A stretch of 64,000 nucleotides of DNA, from assembly GCA_963831605.1 (NCBI GenBank), contig CAWHQR010000005.1, positions 186,001 to 250,000 on the forward strand, read 5' to 3'. How positions within the stretch are numbered: position 1 is the first letter of the stretch; each line of letters opens with the position of its first letter. Both the position numbers and the translations under genes were made by a program. The stretch comes from DASUPK01 sp963831605. Lineage in GTDB: Bacteria; Actinomycetota; Thermoleophilia; Solirubrobacterales; 70-9. The notes beneath the pieces are model-generated. The model did not search any database. It saw only the letters and a program-made list of their open reading frames with translations, and had not been told where the DNA came from. Shown one piece after another: positions 29,520 through 37,853 of this stretch.

Positions 29520-30887
29520 ATGGCCGAGTACGACGTGATCGTCATCGGAGGCGGGCCCGGGGGTTACGTGGCCGCGATCAGGGCAGCGCAGCTCGGCCAG
29601 AACACAGCCGTCGTGGAGCGCGACAAGGCCGGCGGTCGCTGCCTCAACTACGCCTGCATCCCGGCGAAGACCGTGCTTCACACCGCCGAGATCTTCCACA
29701 CGGTCAGCGCCGACGGCGCCGAGCTGGGCGTAAAAACCAGCAAGGCGGAGATCGACTGGAAGGCGCTTCAGGAGCGCCGGACGAAGGTCTCGAAGACGCT
29801 CGAGGACGGCGTTCAGTTCCTCTGGAACAAGAACAAGGCCGAGTTCCTGCACGGCGAGGCCTCCCTCGCCGGCGGCGGCGTGGTCAAGGTCGGCGACGAG
29901 GAGCACAAGGCCAAGGCGATCGTGCTCGCGACCGGCTCGGTGGCGATGCCGATCCCGGGAGTCGACTTCTCCGACCGCGTAATCGACACCTGGGGCGCCT
30001 ACTCGCTCGATTCGATGCCCAAGTCCCTGGTGATCGCCGGAGCCGGGGCATCCGGCTCGGAGATCGCCTCCGCCTACTCCCGCATGGGCGTCCAGGTGAC
30101 CCTGATCGAGATGCTCGACCAGATCCTGCCGCTCGAGGACAAGGACATGGCCCGCGTGGTCGAGCGCCAGTTCAAGAAGGACGGCATGGAGGTGCTGACC
30201 GGAACCAAGGTCGAATCGGTCGAGGAGCAGAAGACCGGCGTCAAGGTGAAGGCCGGCGACCAGGAGATCAAGGCCGACTACCTCGTGATCGCCGGCGGCC
30301 GGAAGCCCGACACCGAGCCCCTCAATCTCGACGCGGCGGGCGTCAAGACCACCGATCGCGGCCAGATCGAGGTCGACGAGTTCCAGCGCACCTCGGCCGA
30401 CGGGATCTTCGCCATTGGGGACCTCGTTCGAGGCCCCGCGCTGGCACACAAGGCCGAGGAGGAGGGTGTGGTCGCCGTTGAGGTCGCGGCGGGCCACGAG
30501 ACCGAGCCGGTCAACATCGACCTGGTCCCGGGGGCGACCTTCACCCATCCCCAGGTGGCGAGCGTGGGTCTCACAGAAGAGGAGGCTGTGGACGCCGGCC
30601 GCCAGATCAAGGTCGGCAAGTTCAAGCTCGGCGGCGCCGGCGCCTCCGTCGTCTACGACGACCGCGCCGGGCTGGTGAAGATCGTCGGCGATCCCGAGTA
30701 CGGCGAGATCCTGGGCGCCCACATCGTCGGGAACATCGCCTGCGACATGATCAGCGAGATCTGCAACGTGATGGCGCTCGAGGGCGGCTATCCGGAGCTG
30801 CAGCGCATCATCCACCCGCATCCGACGATGTCGGAGGCCATCCTGGACGGCGCGCGGGCCGTGGACGGCTGGGCCATCCACGCCTAG
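29520..30887 (+). CDS. lpd: Dihydrolipoyl dehydrogenase (E3)
   Basis: FAD enzyme that reoxidises dihydrolipoyl groups of pyruvate and related 2-oxoacid dehydrogenase complexes with NAD. 455 residues. The FAD motif GGGPGGYVAAIRAAQLG, redox-active disulfide CLNYAC (Cys41-Cys46), NAD motif IAGAGASGSEIASAYSRMG, FAIGDL motif, and C-terminal His-Glu pair in HPHPTMSEA are all present. The disulfide loop has Tyr-Ala where most E3 enzymes have Val-Gly. It is 1.3 kb upstream of pdhABC on the same strand. Confidence 0.95.
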   Translation: MAEYDVIVIGGGPGGYVAAIRAAQLGQNTAVVERDKAGGRCLNYACIPAKTVLHTAEIFHTVSADGAELGVKTSKAEIDWKALQERRTKVSKTLEDGVQFLWNKNKAEFLHGEASLAGGGVVKVGDEEHKAKAIVLATGSVAMPIPGVDFSDRVIDTWGAYSLDSMPKSLVIAGAGASGSEIASAYSRMGVQVTLIEMLDQILPLEDKDMARVVERQFKKDGMEVLTGTKVESVEEQKTGVKVKAGDQEIKADYLVIAGGRKPDTEPLNLDAAGVKTTDRGQIEVDEFQRTSADGIFAIGDLVRGPALAHKAEEEGVVAVEVAAGHETEPVNIDLVPGATFTHPQVASVGLTEEEAVDAGRQIKVGKFKLGGAGASVVYDDRAGLVKIVGDPEYGEILGAHIVGNIACDMISEICNVMALEGGYPELQRIIHPHPTMSEAILDGARAVDGWAIHA

Positions 30888-30895
30888 AGCGTGCG

Positions 30896-31486
30896 ATGAA
30901 GACGAGCCGCCTGGAGGCATTCTCGGACGGCGTCTTCGCGGTCGCGATCACCCTGCTGGTGCTGGATCTGAACGTCCCGGGCGGCGAGAACCTGTGGCAC
31001 CAGCTCAAGGAGGAGTGGCCGCAGTTCGCCTCGTTCTTCGTCAGCTTCTGGGTGATCGGGATCATCTGGGTGAACCACCACGGTTTGCTCGACCACCTCA
31101 AGCGCACCGATCGGCCTGTGCTCTACCTCAACCTGCTGGTGTTGATGACGGTCGTCTTCATCCCCTTCTCGACGGCGCTGATGGCGGAGCACCTCAAGTC
31201 CGGCGCCGACGAGAACGTAGCCGCCCTCGTGTATGCCCTGGCCTTTCTGGCGATGGGGATCGCCTTCAACCTGTTCTGGACGTACATCGTCAAGCACCGT
31301 CGCGAGCTCGGCGTCGAGATACCCGACGAGGAGATCCGCCGCATGTCCGTCGGCTTCATGATCGGGAGCCCCCTCTACGTGATCGCGGTGATCATGGCCT
31401 TCATCAGCCCGGCGGTGGTCCTCGTCATCATCCCCGCGGTCGCCGGCTACTACATGGTCGCGGGCATGCGGAGCCCGAACCTGTGA
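30896..31486 (+). CDS. TMEM175-like potassium channel (DUF1211 family)
   Basis: 196-residue integral membrane protein with six hydrophobic segments. The family signature RxxxFSDxVFA near the N-terminus (RLEAFSDGVFAVAITLLVLDL) is the one that lines the pore in TMEM175 channels, followed by FWVIGIIWVNHHGLLDH. Bacterial members form tetrameric, weakly selective potassium channels. It starts 8 nt after lpd, and is followed after 7 nt by the DsbA-like gene, so it may be co-transcribed, although no functional tie to lpd is evident. Confidence 0.88.
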   Translation: MKTSRLEAFSDGVFAVAITLLVLDLNVPGGENLWHQLKEEWPQFASFFVSFWVIGIIWVNHHGLLDHLKRTDRPVLYLNLLVLMTVVFIPFSTALMAEHLKSGADENVAALVYALAFLAMGIAFNLFWTYIVKHRRELGVEIPDEEIRRMSVGFMIGSPLYVIAVIMAFISPAVVLVIIPAVAGYYMVAGMRSPNL

Positions 31487-31493
31487 GGCGGGC

Positions 31494-32105
31494 ATGACCA
31501 AGCGGGCAACCTTCTACTACGACTTCAGCTCGCCGTACTCGTATCTGGCGGCTGAGCGGATCAGCGGTCTCTTCGCGGAGGCCGAGCTCGAGCAGCCCGA
31601 ATGGCAGCCGATCTCCTTCGGCCATGTTCTGCGCACGACGGGCAGGCGGCCGTGGTCGCTGCCGCCGGAGGGACCCGATCCGGCTCACCTGGAGGAGGTT
31701 CAGCGGCGCGCGAGCGAACGCGGCCTTCCGAAGGTGCTCTATCCCGGGGGCTGGCCGATGGACAACTACAGCCTCAACCCGATCCGCGCGGCGATCTACG
31801 CGAAGGAGTCCGGGCGCGTCGTCTCCTTCACGCTTGCCTGCTTCCGGCAGGTCTTCGCGGCGGGGCGGGACATGAGCGACGTCGACAACGTCCTCGTCGC
31901 GGCGGCAGCATGCGAGCTGCATCCCAATGCGGTGCTGAAGGGCATCGAGACGCAGTCCGTCAAGGACAAGCTCCGCGTCGCCACGGACGAGGCGATCGAG
32001 CGGGGCGTTCAGGGGATCCCGACGGTCGCCGTGGGCGATGAGCTGTTCTGGGGGGACGACAGGCTTGAGGAGGCGGTCAAGACCGCCTCCGTAGCCCGGG
32101 AGTAG
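31494..32105 (+). CDS. DsbA-family 2-hydroxychromene-2-carboxylate isomerase-like protein
   Basis: 203-residue thioredoxin-fold protein with an inserted helical domain. The opening FYYDFSSPYSYLAAERI has Ser-Pro-Tyr-Ser in place of a CxxC, as in kappa-class GST and HCCA isomerases; the cis-Pro loop is GVQGIPTVAVG followed by LFWGDDRLEE. Members isomerise aromatic or thiol adducts, usually with glutathione or an equivalent. The real substrate is unknown. Confidence 0.85.
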   Translation: MTKRATFYYDFSSPYSYLAAERISGLFAEAELEQPEWQPISFGHVLRTTGRRPWSLPPEGPDPAHLEEVQRRASERGLPKVLYPGGWPMDNYSLNPIRAAIYAKESGRVVSFTLACFRQVFAAGRDMSDVDNVLVAAAACELHPNAVLKGIETQSVKDKLRVATDEAIERGVQGIPTVAVGDELFWGDDRLEEAVKTASVARE

Positions 32106-32129
32106 GCGGTGGCGGCTTTACGGCGGGAG

Positions 32130-32135
32130 TAGGCT
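32130..32135 (+). promoter_or_regulatory. Putative -10 element (TAGGCT) of the pdhABC operon
   Basis: TAGGCT lies 7 nt before the pdhA GTG (32143) and no Shine-Dalgarno is visible, so the operon mRNA would be leaderless. Confidence 0.5.
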
Positions 32136-32142
32136 GAGCCCA

Positions 32143-33369
32143 GTGGCAGAGAGCAAGACGAAGTCGCGACGGAGGACGACCGGTTCGTCCGACGGCAAGG
32201 GCAAGACAGCTGCAAAGCCGAAGCTCCCGGACGAGGCGACCTGCCGCGAGCTCCTCCGCGAGATGGCCCTGATCCGCCGATTCGAGGAGGAGGCAGGGCG
32301 CCAGTACCAGCGAGCCAAGGCCGGCGGCTTCCTGCATCTCGCGATCGGCGAGGAGGCCACGATCGTCGGCACCACCTCGGTGATGCGCCCGGACGACTAC
32401 CTGATCGGCACCTACCGGACGCACGGACACGCCATCGCCCGGGGCACCGAGCCCAAGCGGGTGATGGCTGAGCTCTTCGGCCGGGTCGACGGCACCTCGG
32501 GCGGCCGCGGGGGGTCGATGCACATCTTCGACCTCGAGCACCGCTTCATGGGTGGCTACGGGATCGTCGGGGGCAATCTGCCGCTTGCAGCCGGCCTGGG
32601 GCTTGCGTCGGACTACAAGGGGACCGATGAGGTCACCGTCTGCATGTTCGGCGACGGCGCCTCCAACACCGGCAACTTCGGCGAGACGATGAACCTGGCG
32701 GCCCTCTGGAGCCTGCCCGTCGTCTTCCTGGTCGAGAACAACCTCTACGGGATGGGCACCGCGCTCGAGCGCCATTCGGCGGTTCCAGATCTCTCCCACA
32801 AGGCCGAGGGCCTGGGCGTCCCCGGCGTGCAGGTGGACGGGATGAACGTCCTGGAGGTCCGGGAGGCGGTCGCCGAGCACATCCGCATCGCCCGCGAGGA
32901 CCGCAAGCCGACCCTGATCGAGGCCTTCACCTACCGCTACCGCGGCCACTCCGCCGCCGACCCCGAGGTGTACCGCGAGAAGGAGGAGGTCGAGGAGTGG
33001 CAGCGCAAGGACCCGATCGAGAGCTTCGCCGCCCGTTTGATCAAGGAGAAGGTGCTCTCCGCGAAGGATGTGGACGCGATTCGCGAGGAGGCGGACCGGA
33101 TCGTGACTGAGGCGGTGGAGTTCGCCGACAATTCGCCGGAACCCCCGCTCGACTCCCTCTATGACCATCTCTACGTTCTGGGCGATCAGGTGCCGGGCTG
33201 GTACGGCGTGGACGAGCGCTCGCCCGATTCGCACGCTGCAGAGGAGGAGCGAGGCGCAACCGAGCGGGCGCGCGAACTCGCCGAGCGCGGCGCGGAGTAC
33301 GCGGAGGACGAGGAGTTGCGGGAGGCCGAGGGTGACCAACCAGACACCCGGCCGGAGGACGTGCACTGA
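32143..33369 (+). CDS. pdhA: Pyruvate dehydrogenase E1 component, alpha subunit
   Basis: TPP-dependent decarboxylase subunit of the heterotetrameric E1. 408 residues with a basic, low-complexity N-terminal tail of about 25 residues and an acidic C-terminal tail of about 45. The core has LIRRFEEEAGRQYQRAKAGGFLHLAIGEEA, YRTHGHAIARG, GGRGGSMHIF and the TPP/Mg motif GDGASNTGNF...ENN. A branched-chain or acetoin substrate is possible, but adjacency to lipA/lipB and lpd favours pyruvate. It shares one base with pdhB (TGATG). Confidence 0.9.
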   Translation: MAESKTKSRRRTTGSSDGKGKTAAKPKLPDEATCRELLREMALIRRFEEEAGRQYQRAKAGGFLHLAIGEEATIVGTTSVMRPDDYLIGTYRTHGHAIARGTEPKRVMAELFGRVDGTSGGRGGSMHIFDLEHRFMGGYGIVGGNLPLAAGLGLASDYKGTDEVTVCMFGDGASNTGNFGETMNLAALWSLPVVFLVENNLYGMGTALERHSAVPDLSHKAEGLGVPGVQVDGMNVLEVREAVAEHIRIAREDRKPTLIEAFTYRYRGHSAADPEVYREKEEVEEWQRKDPIESFAARLIKEKVLSAKDVDAIREEADRIVTEAVEFADNSPEPPLDSLYDHLYVLGDQVPGWYGVDERSPDSHAAEEERGATERARELAERGAEYAEDEELREAEGDQPDTRPEDVH

Positions 33370-34358
33370 TGGCCACGCTGAGGATGCGCGAGGCGCTCCG
33401 AGACGCGATGGCGGAGGAGATGCGCCGGGACGAGAACGTCTTCGTGATGGGCGAGGACGTGGCGGTCTTCCAGGGCTCGTTCAAGGTCACCGAGGGACTG
33501 CTCGACGAGTTCGGCGAGAAGCGCGTCCGCGACACGCCGATCTCGGAGAACTCGATCGTCGGGATGGGAGTCGGCGCGGCGATGGGAGGAATCCGGCCGG
33601 TCGTCGAGATCATGACCGTCAACTTCGCGCTGCTCGCGATGGACCAGATCGTCAATCACGCGGCCGCGATCCCCTACATGTTCGGTGGCCAGGTGCGCGT
33701 GCCGCTCGTGATCCGCATGCCCGGCGGCGGGGGACACCAGCTCGGCCCGACGCACTCGCACAGCTTCGAGGCGCTCTTCCTTCAGATCCCCGGCCTGCTG
33801 GTCGCCTGTCCCTCCACTCCGGCCGACGGAAAGGGCCTCCTGAAGGCGGCGATCCGAGATGACAATCCGGTGATCTTCATCGAGCACGAAACGCTCTACG
33901 GGATCCGTGGCGAGGTCCCGGAGAACGGCGACAGCGTCGTCAACTTCGGCGAAGCCGCGATTCGCCGTGAGGGGGGCGACGTGACGATCGTCGGCATCCT
34001 GCGGATGGTCGAGGTGGCGATGCAGGCCGCGCGCACGCTCTCGGACGAGCACGGCGTCGAGGCTGAGGTGATCGACCCCCGCACCCTGCGGCCGCTCGAC
34101 CTCGACACGATCGTGAAGTCGGTGCAGAAGACGAACCGGGCGGTGATCGTCGAGGAGGGCTGGCCGCACGGCGGGGTCGGCGCCAACCTCGCTGCGCTGA
34201 TCCAGGGACAGGCGTTCGACCACCTCGACGCGCCGGTCGAGCGCGTCACCGGGGCGGACGTCCATATGCCGTACTCGAAGCGCATGGAGCAGGCGGCCAT
34301 CCCGCACGCCGAGCACGTGGTCAGCGCCGCGCTGCAGACTCTGGAGGGCAGTCGCTGA
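33369..34358 (+). CDS. pdhB: Pyruvate dehydrogenase E1 component, beta subunit
   Basis: 329 residues. Beta subunit completing the E1 active site: FVMGEDVAVFQGSFKVTEGL, RVRDTPISENSIVGMGVGAAMGG, PLVIRMPGGGGHQLGPTHS, IPGLLVACPSTPADGKGLLKAAI, and C-terminal VIDPRTLRPLD and VEEGWPHGG. It overlaps both neighbours by one base, so E1 alpha, E1 beta and E2 are made stoichiometrically from one message. Confidence 0.94.
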   Translation: MATLRMREALRDAMAEEMRRDENVFVMGEDVAVFQGSFKVTEGLLDEFGEKRVRDTPISENSIVGMGVGAAMGGIRPVVEIMTVNFALLAMDQIVNHAAAIPYMFGGQVRVPLVIRMPGGGGHQLGPTHSHSFEALFLQIPGLLVACPSTPADGKGLLKAAIRDDNPVIFIEHETLYGIRGEVPENGDSVVNFGEAAIRREGGDVTIVGILRMVEVAMQAARTLSDEHGVEAEVIDPRTLRPLDLDTIVKSVQKTNRAVIVEEGWPHGGVGANLAALIQGQAFDHLDAPVERVTGADVHMPYSKRMEQAAIPHAEHVVSAALQTLEGSR

Positions 34359-35659
34359 TGGAGGAGATCGTCATGCCCCGCCTCTCCGATTCGATGGAGG
34401 AGGGAACCGTCCTGCGCTGGATGAAGGGAATCGGCGATTCGATCGAGGTCGGCGAGGAGCTGGTCGAGATCGAGACGGACAAGGCGAACATGGTCTATGA
34501 GTCCGACCTCGCCGGGACGGTCGTCGAGATCCTGGCCCAAGAGGGAGACACGCTGCCGGTCGGGGAAACCATCGCGCGGGTCGGTGACGCGTCGGAAGTC
34601 GTGTCGGGAGGCAACGGCGGGGCGCCGAGAGAGGCGCCGGCCGAGCAGGCTCCCACACCCCCGCCAACCAAAGCACCGGCGCCGGCCGCGACCGCAACCC
34701 CGCCCTCCGCAGCCTCGGGCGCTGGCGACGGACGCGTCAAGGCATCTCCCATCGCCAAGCGGATCGCTCGCGACCGGGGTCTCGATTTGCAGGGACTCAG
34801 CGGATCTGGGCCCGGTGGGCGGATCGTCAAGGCTGACGTCGAGCGCGCCCTGGCCGCCGGCGCGGCCGCTCCCGCGCAGGTTCCCGCTGCGCCACCGGCT
34901 CCGGCCCCCGCTGCAACTCCGGCCGGGCCCACTCCCGGCGTCGCGGAGAAGCCCGAGACGGCCAAGGGACAGGTCGAGGTGGTCGAGCTCACCAAGCTCC
35001 AGCAGACCGTGGCTCGGCGCATGGCCGAGTCGAAGGCCACCGCACCGCACTTCTATCTGCAGGCCGAGATCGACATGACGGCGGCCGTCGATGGACGAGC
35101 GAAGTTGAAGGCCTCCGCGAAGGAGGGCGAGCCGGTGCCGACCTTCAACGACATGGTCGTCAAGGCATGCGCCCTGGCGCTGGGCGAGTTCCCTCGCGCC
35201 AACGGCGCCTACCGCGACGGGAAGATCGAGCTCTACTCGCGGATCAACGTCGGGGTGGCGGTCGCGGCGCAGGATGCACTGGTGGTGCCGACCGTCTTCG
35301 ACGCCGACCGCAAGGGGCTGCGGCAGATCTCGACAGAGACGCGGGCGCTGGCGGCGCGGGTCCGCGATGGGTCGATCACGCCGCCCGAGCTCTCCGGCGG
35401 CACCTTCACGGTCTCCAACCTGGGCATGTACGGGATCTCCAACTTCCACGCCGTGATCAACACGCCCCAGGCCGGGATCCTCGCCGTCGGCGAGCTGAAG
35501 CCGAAGCCCGTGGTGAGCGACTCCGGCGAGATCGTCGCCCGCCAGCTGATGGGCGTCACCCTCGCCTGCGATCACCGGATCCTCTATGGCGCCGACGGCG
35601 CCCAGTTCCTGGCGCGCGTCAGGGAGTTGCTCACCTCGCCGCTCGGTCTCGCCCTCTAG
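34358..35659 (+). CDS. pdhC: Dihydrolipoamide acyltransferase (E2)
   Basis: 433 residues: one lipoyl domain (1-76, lipoylated Lys in EIETDKANM), a Pro/Ala linker, the E1/E3-binding domain (about 127-165, SPIAKRIARDRGLDLQGLSGSGPGGRIVKADV), a second Ala/Pro linker, and the catalytic domain (about 205-433). The usual HRxxDG active-site motif reads DHRILYGADG, with Tyr for Asp; plastid-type E2 enzymes have the same substitution, so activity is plausible. It forms the complex core and receives lipoate from the neighbouring LipB/LipA. Confidence 0.93.
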   Translation: MEEIVMPRLSDSMEEGTVLRWMKGIGDSIEVGEELVEIETDKANMVYESDLAGTVVEILAQEGDTLPVGETIARVGDASEVVSGGNGGAPREAPAEQAPTPPPTKAPAPAATATPPSAASGAGDGRVKASPIAKRIARDRGLDLQGLSGSGPGGRIVKADVERALAAGAAAPAQVPAAPPAPAPAATPAGPTPGVAEKPETAKGQVEVVELTKLQQTVARRMAESKATAPHFYLQAEIDMTAAVDGRAKLKASAKEGEPVPTFNDMVVKACALALGEFPRANGAYRDGKIELYSRINVGVAVAAQDALVVPTVFDADRKGLRQISTETRALAARVRDGSITPPELSGGTFTVSNLGMYGISNFHAVINTPQAGILAVGELKPKPVVSDSGEIVARQLMGVTLACDHRILYGADGAQFLARVRELLTSPLGLAL

Positions 35660-35677
35660 TCCCAGGCGACCCTGAGG

Positions 35678-36097
35678 ATGGATCGCGCGCAGCTGACTGA
35701 ATGGATCGCCGCCTACGAGCGAGCCTGGCGCACACCGGGGACCGAGGTCCTCGCCGAGCTGTTCACGGAGGACGCCAGCTACTCCACCGCTCCCTACGAG
35801 AACCCGCACCGCGGACTCGAGGCGATCGCCGCGATGTGGGAGGGGGAGAGGTTCGGACCGGATGAGGCGTTCGAGATGACCAGCGAGGTGCTCGCGGTGG
35901 AGGCGGACACCGGCGTCGCCCGAGTGACCATTGAGTACGAGGAGGCGACCCAGAAGGAACGACGGCTTCACCGCCAACAGAAGGAGTACCTGGACCTCTG
36001 GGTCGTGAGGCTCGACGAATCCGGCCTCTGCTCGCATTTCGAGGAGTGGCCGTACTGGCCGCCGGGTCAGGAGGGAGCCCCCGCCGCCGGCGCCTGA
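35678..36097 (+). CDS. SnoaL/NTF2-like small protein
   Basis: 139 residues with the NTF2-like pattern: WIAAYERAWRTPGTEVLAELFTEDASYSTAPYENPHRGLEAIAAMW, then YLDLWVVRLDESGLCSHFEEWPYWP. The cone-shaped fold usually binds small molecules. It lies between pdhC (18 nt) and lipB (19 nt) on the same strand and is unrelated in sequence to the SnoaL-like protein at 16760. Function is unknown. Confidence 0.78.
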   Translation: MDRAQLTEWIAAYERAWRTPGTEVLAELFTEDASYSTAPYENPHRGLEAIAAMWEGERFGPDEAFEMTSEVLAVEADTGVARVTIEYEEATQKERRLHRQQKEYLDLWVVRLDESGLCSHFEEWPYWPPGQEGAPAAGA

Positions 36098-36104
36098 GCC
36101 ATGT

Positions 36105-36110
36105 GACAAT
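36105..36110 (+). promoter_or_regulatory. Putative -10 element (GACAAT) of lipB
   Basis: GACAAT lies 6 nt before the lipB GTG (36117), with no Shine-Dalgarno. The same hexamer serves as a candidate -10 on the minus strand at 62320-62325. Confidence 0.4.
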
Positions 36111-36116
36111 TGGCCT

Positions 36117-36830
36117 GTGGACGAAGTGCTGACCGTGCGCTGCGGCGTGATCCCGTACGAGGAGGCGCGAGGCTTGCAGGAGCGGGTCGAGGCGGCCCGC
36201 CAGGCCGACGAGTTGCCTGACGTCCTGCTTCTCCTCGAGCACTACCCCGTCTACACGAAGGGCCGCCGCACTCAGCCGGCCGAGCTCGGGATGGGCGAGG
36301 ACTGGTATCGGATGCAGGGAATCGAGGTCTGCGAGACGGATCGCGGCGGGGCGGTCACCTACCACGGCCCGGGTCAACTGGTGGGGTATCCGATCGTCTC
36401 CCTGAAGCCATATGGGGACAACGTCCACGAGTACGTCAGGCGTCTGGAGGAGCTGATGACCGGATCGCTCGCGACCTTGGGGATCGACGCCGAGGTGAAC
36501 GACGGCCTGACCGGCGTCTGGGTCGGCGGAGCGCCGCCCGAGGGCCGCAAGATCGGCTCGATCGGCGTGCACGTCAGCCGCGGTGTGACAACCCACGGTT
36601 TCGCCGTCAACGTCAACAACGACCTGCAGCCCTTCGAATGGGTCGTTCCCTGCGGGTTGGAGGGCGTGCGGATGACGTCGGTCTGCAGGGAGCTCGGAGC
36701 CGAGGCCGACATGGACGGCTACATGGACGTCGTCTCGGAGCGCTTCGGCGAGATCTACGGTCGGCAGCCGATTGCCACGGAGCCGGAGGCGCTCGCCTTG
36801 CTGCTCGGCGATCCGGCCCCGGTACGGTAG
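36117..36830 (+). CDS. lipB: Octanoyl-[acyl carrier protein]:protein N-octanoyltransferase
   Basis: Transfers octanoate from ACP to lipoyl-domain lysines, the first step of lipoate assembly on PDH E2. 237 residues. LLLLEHYPVYTKGRRT, the signature RGGAVTYHGPGQLVGYPI, the catalytic Lys region RKIGSIGVHVSRGVTTHGFAVNV and the catalytic Cys in VVPCGLEGVRMTSV are intact. It ends 5 nt before lipA. Confidence 0.96.
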   Translation: MDEVLTVRCGVIPYEEARGLQERVEAARQADELPDVLLLLEHYPVYTKGRRTQPAELGMGEDWYRMQGIEVCETDRGGAVTYHGPGQLVGYPIVSLKPYGDNVHEYVRRLEELMTGSLATLGIDAEVNDGLTGVWVGGAPPEGRKIGSIGVHVSRGVTTHGFAVNVNNDLQPFEWVVPCGLEGVRMTSVCRELGAEADMDGYMDVVSERFGEIYGRQPIATEPEALALLLGDPAPVR

Positions 36831-36835
36831 AAGCG

Positions 36836-37792
36836 ATGGCCGAGTCGATCGCAGACCGCGTACATGTGACTCGCTCCCGGGCGAACCCGGGTGGGGGCGC
36901 AGCCGACGACGAGGGCAAGGTTCCCTTCCGCTCGCGCAAGCCGCCCTGGCTCAAGGTCCCGGCGCCCGGCGGTCCAACCTACCGGCGTTTGAAGAAGTCA
37001 ATCGAGCAGGACAACCTCCACACCGTCTGCGAGGAGGCGAATTGCCCGAACGTCGGAGAGTGCTGGGAGCGAGGCACGGCCACGTTCATGATCCTCGGCG
37101 ACGTCTGCACCCGGCGGTGCGGATTCTGCAACGTGCAGACGGGCAAGCCGACCTGGAACGACCCGCTCGAGCCGCTCCGTGTGGCGAACCAGGTGAAGCG
37201 GATGGGCCTTCGCCACGCGGTGATCACCTCGGTCGACCGCGACGACCTTCCCGACTACGGGGCCGGCGCCTTCGTCGGGGTGATCCGCTCGATTCGGCGG
37301 ATGGCGCCGGATTGCAAGGTCGAGGTTCTGACCCCCGACTTCCGGGGACAGGAGATGCCTCTCGCCAAGGTGATCGCCGAGCGCCCCGACGTCTTCAACC
37401 ACAACGTCGAGACCGTGCCGCGGCTTTATCCGATGGCGCGTCGCGGCTCCGAGTTCCTGCGCTCCGCTCGCGTGCTGCGCATGGCGAAGGAGATGGGCGG
37501 CGACGAGGTGGTCACCAAGTCGGGCCTGATGGTCGGGCTGGGGGAGGAGTTCGACGAGATGGTCGAGACCTTCTCGATCCTGCGCGACCATGGCGTTCAG
37601 GTTCTGACCGTCGGCCAGTACCTGCGCCCGACCGAGAGGCACCTCCCCGTCGATCGCTACTGGCACCCGGATGAGTTCACGGCGCTCGAAAGGGCCGCGG
37701 TCGAGCTGGGTTTCGAGTCGGTCGCATCGGGCCCGCTCGTCCGCTCCTCGTACCACGCGGACGAGCAGCTGCCGGCCACGGCGACGGCTTAA
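36836..37792 (+). CDS. lipA: Lipoyl synthase
   Basis: Radical SAM enzyme inserting two sulfurs into octanoyl-lysine on E2 and related proteins. 318 residues. The auxiliary cluster cysteines are in CEEANCPNVGEC, the SAM cluster in CTRRCGFC, and the C-terminal RSSY Ser ligand is in LVRSSYHADEQ. ATG 36836 is preferred to the longer frame through lipB; TACGGT (36823-36828) 7 nt upstream might allow separate leaderless initiation. Confidence 0.97.
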   Translation: MAESIADRVHVTRSRANPGGGAADDEGKVPFRSRKPPWLKVPAPGGPTYRRLKKSIEQDNLHTVCEEANCPNVGECWERGTATFMILGDVCTRRCGFCNVQTGKPTWNDPLEPLRVANQVKRMGLRHAVITSVDRDDLPDYGAGAFVGVIRSIRRMAPDCKVEVLTPDFRGQEMPLAKVIAERPDVFNHNVETVPRLYPMARRGSEFLRSARVLRMAKEMGGDEVVTKSGLMVGLGEEFDEMVETFSILRDHGVQVLTVGQYLRPTERHLPVDRYWHPDEFTALERAAVELGFESVASGPLVRSSYHADEQLPATATA

Positions 37793-37839
37793 CAAAAGCC
37801 CGACGCATCGTTCCTTGCGGAGTCGTGTTTTGGCCTGCG

Positions 37840-37845
37840 TAGCCT
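37840..37845 (+). promoter_or_regulatory. Putative -10 element (TAGCCT) upstream of the secreted TIM-barrel gene
   Basis: TAGCCT lies 8 nt before the ATG at 37854; no Shine-Dalgarno is present. Confidence 0.45.
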
Positions 37846-37853
37846 CGAATTTC

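Noticed and set aside
29267..30481. 404-codon plus-strand frame overlapping lpd
   Set aside because: It is an out-of-frame shadow of lpd, with Arg/Gly-rich, domain-free translation.
33896..36109. 737-codon open frame on the minus strand opposite pdhB/pdhC
   Set aside because: It mirrors clear, family-matching genes; the translation is Arg/His/Gly-rich with no domain and arises from high GC.
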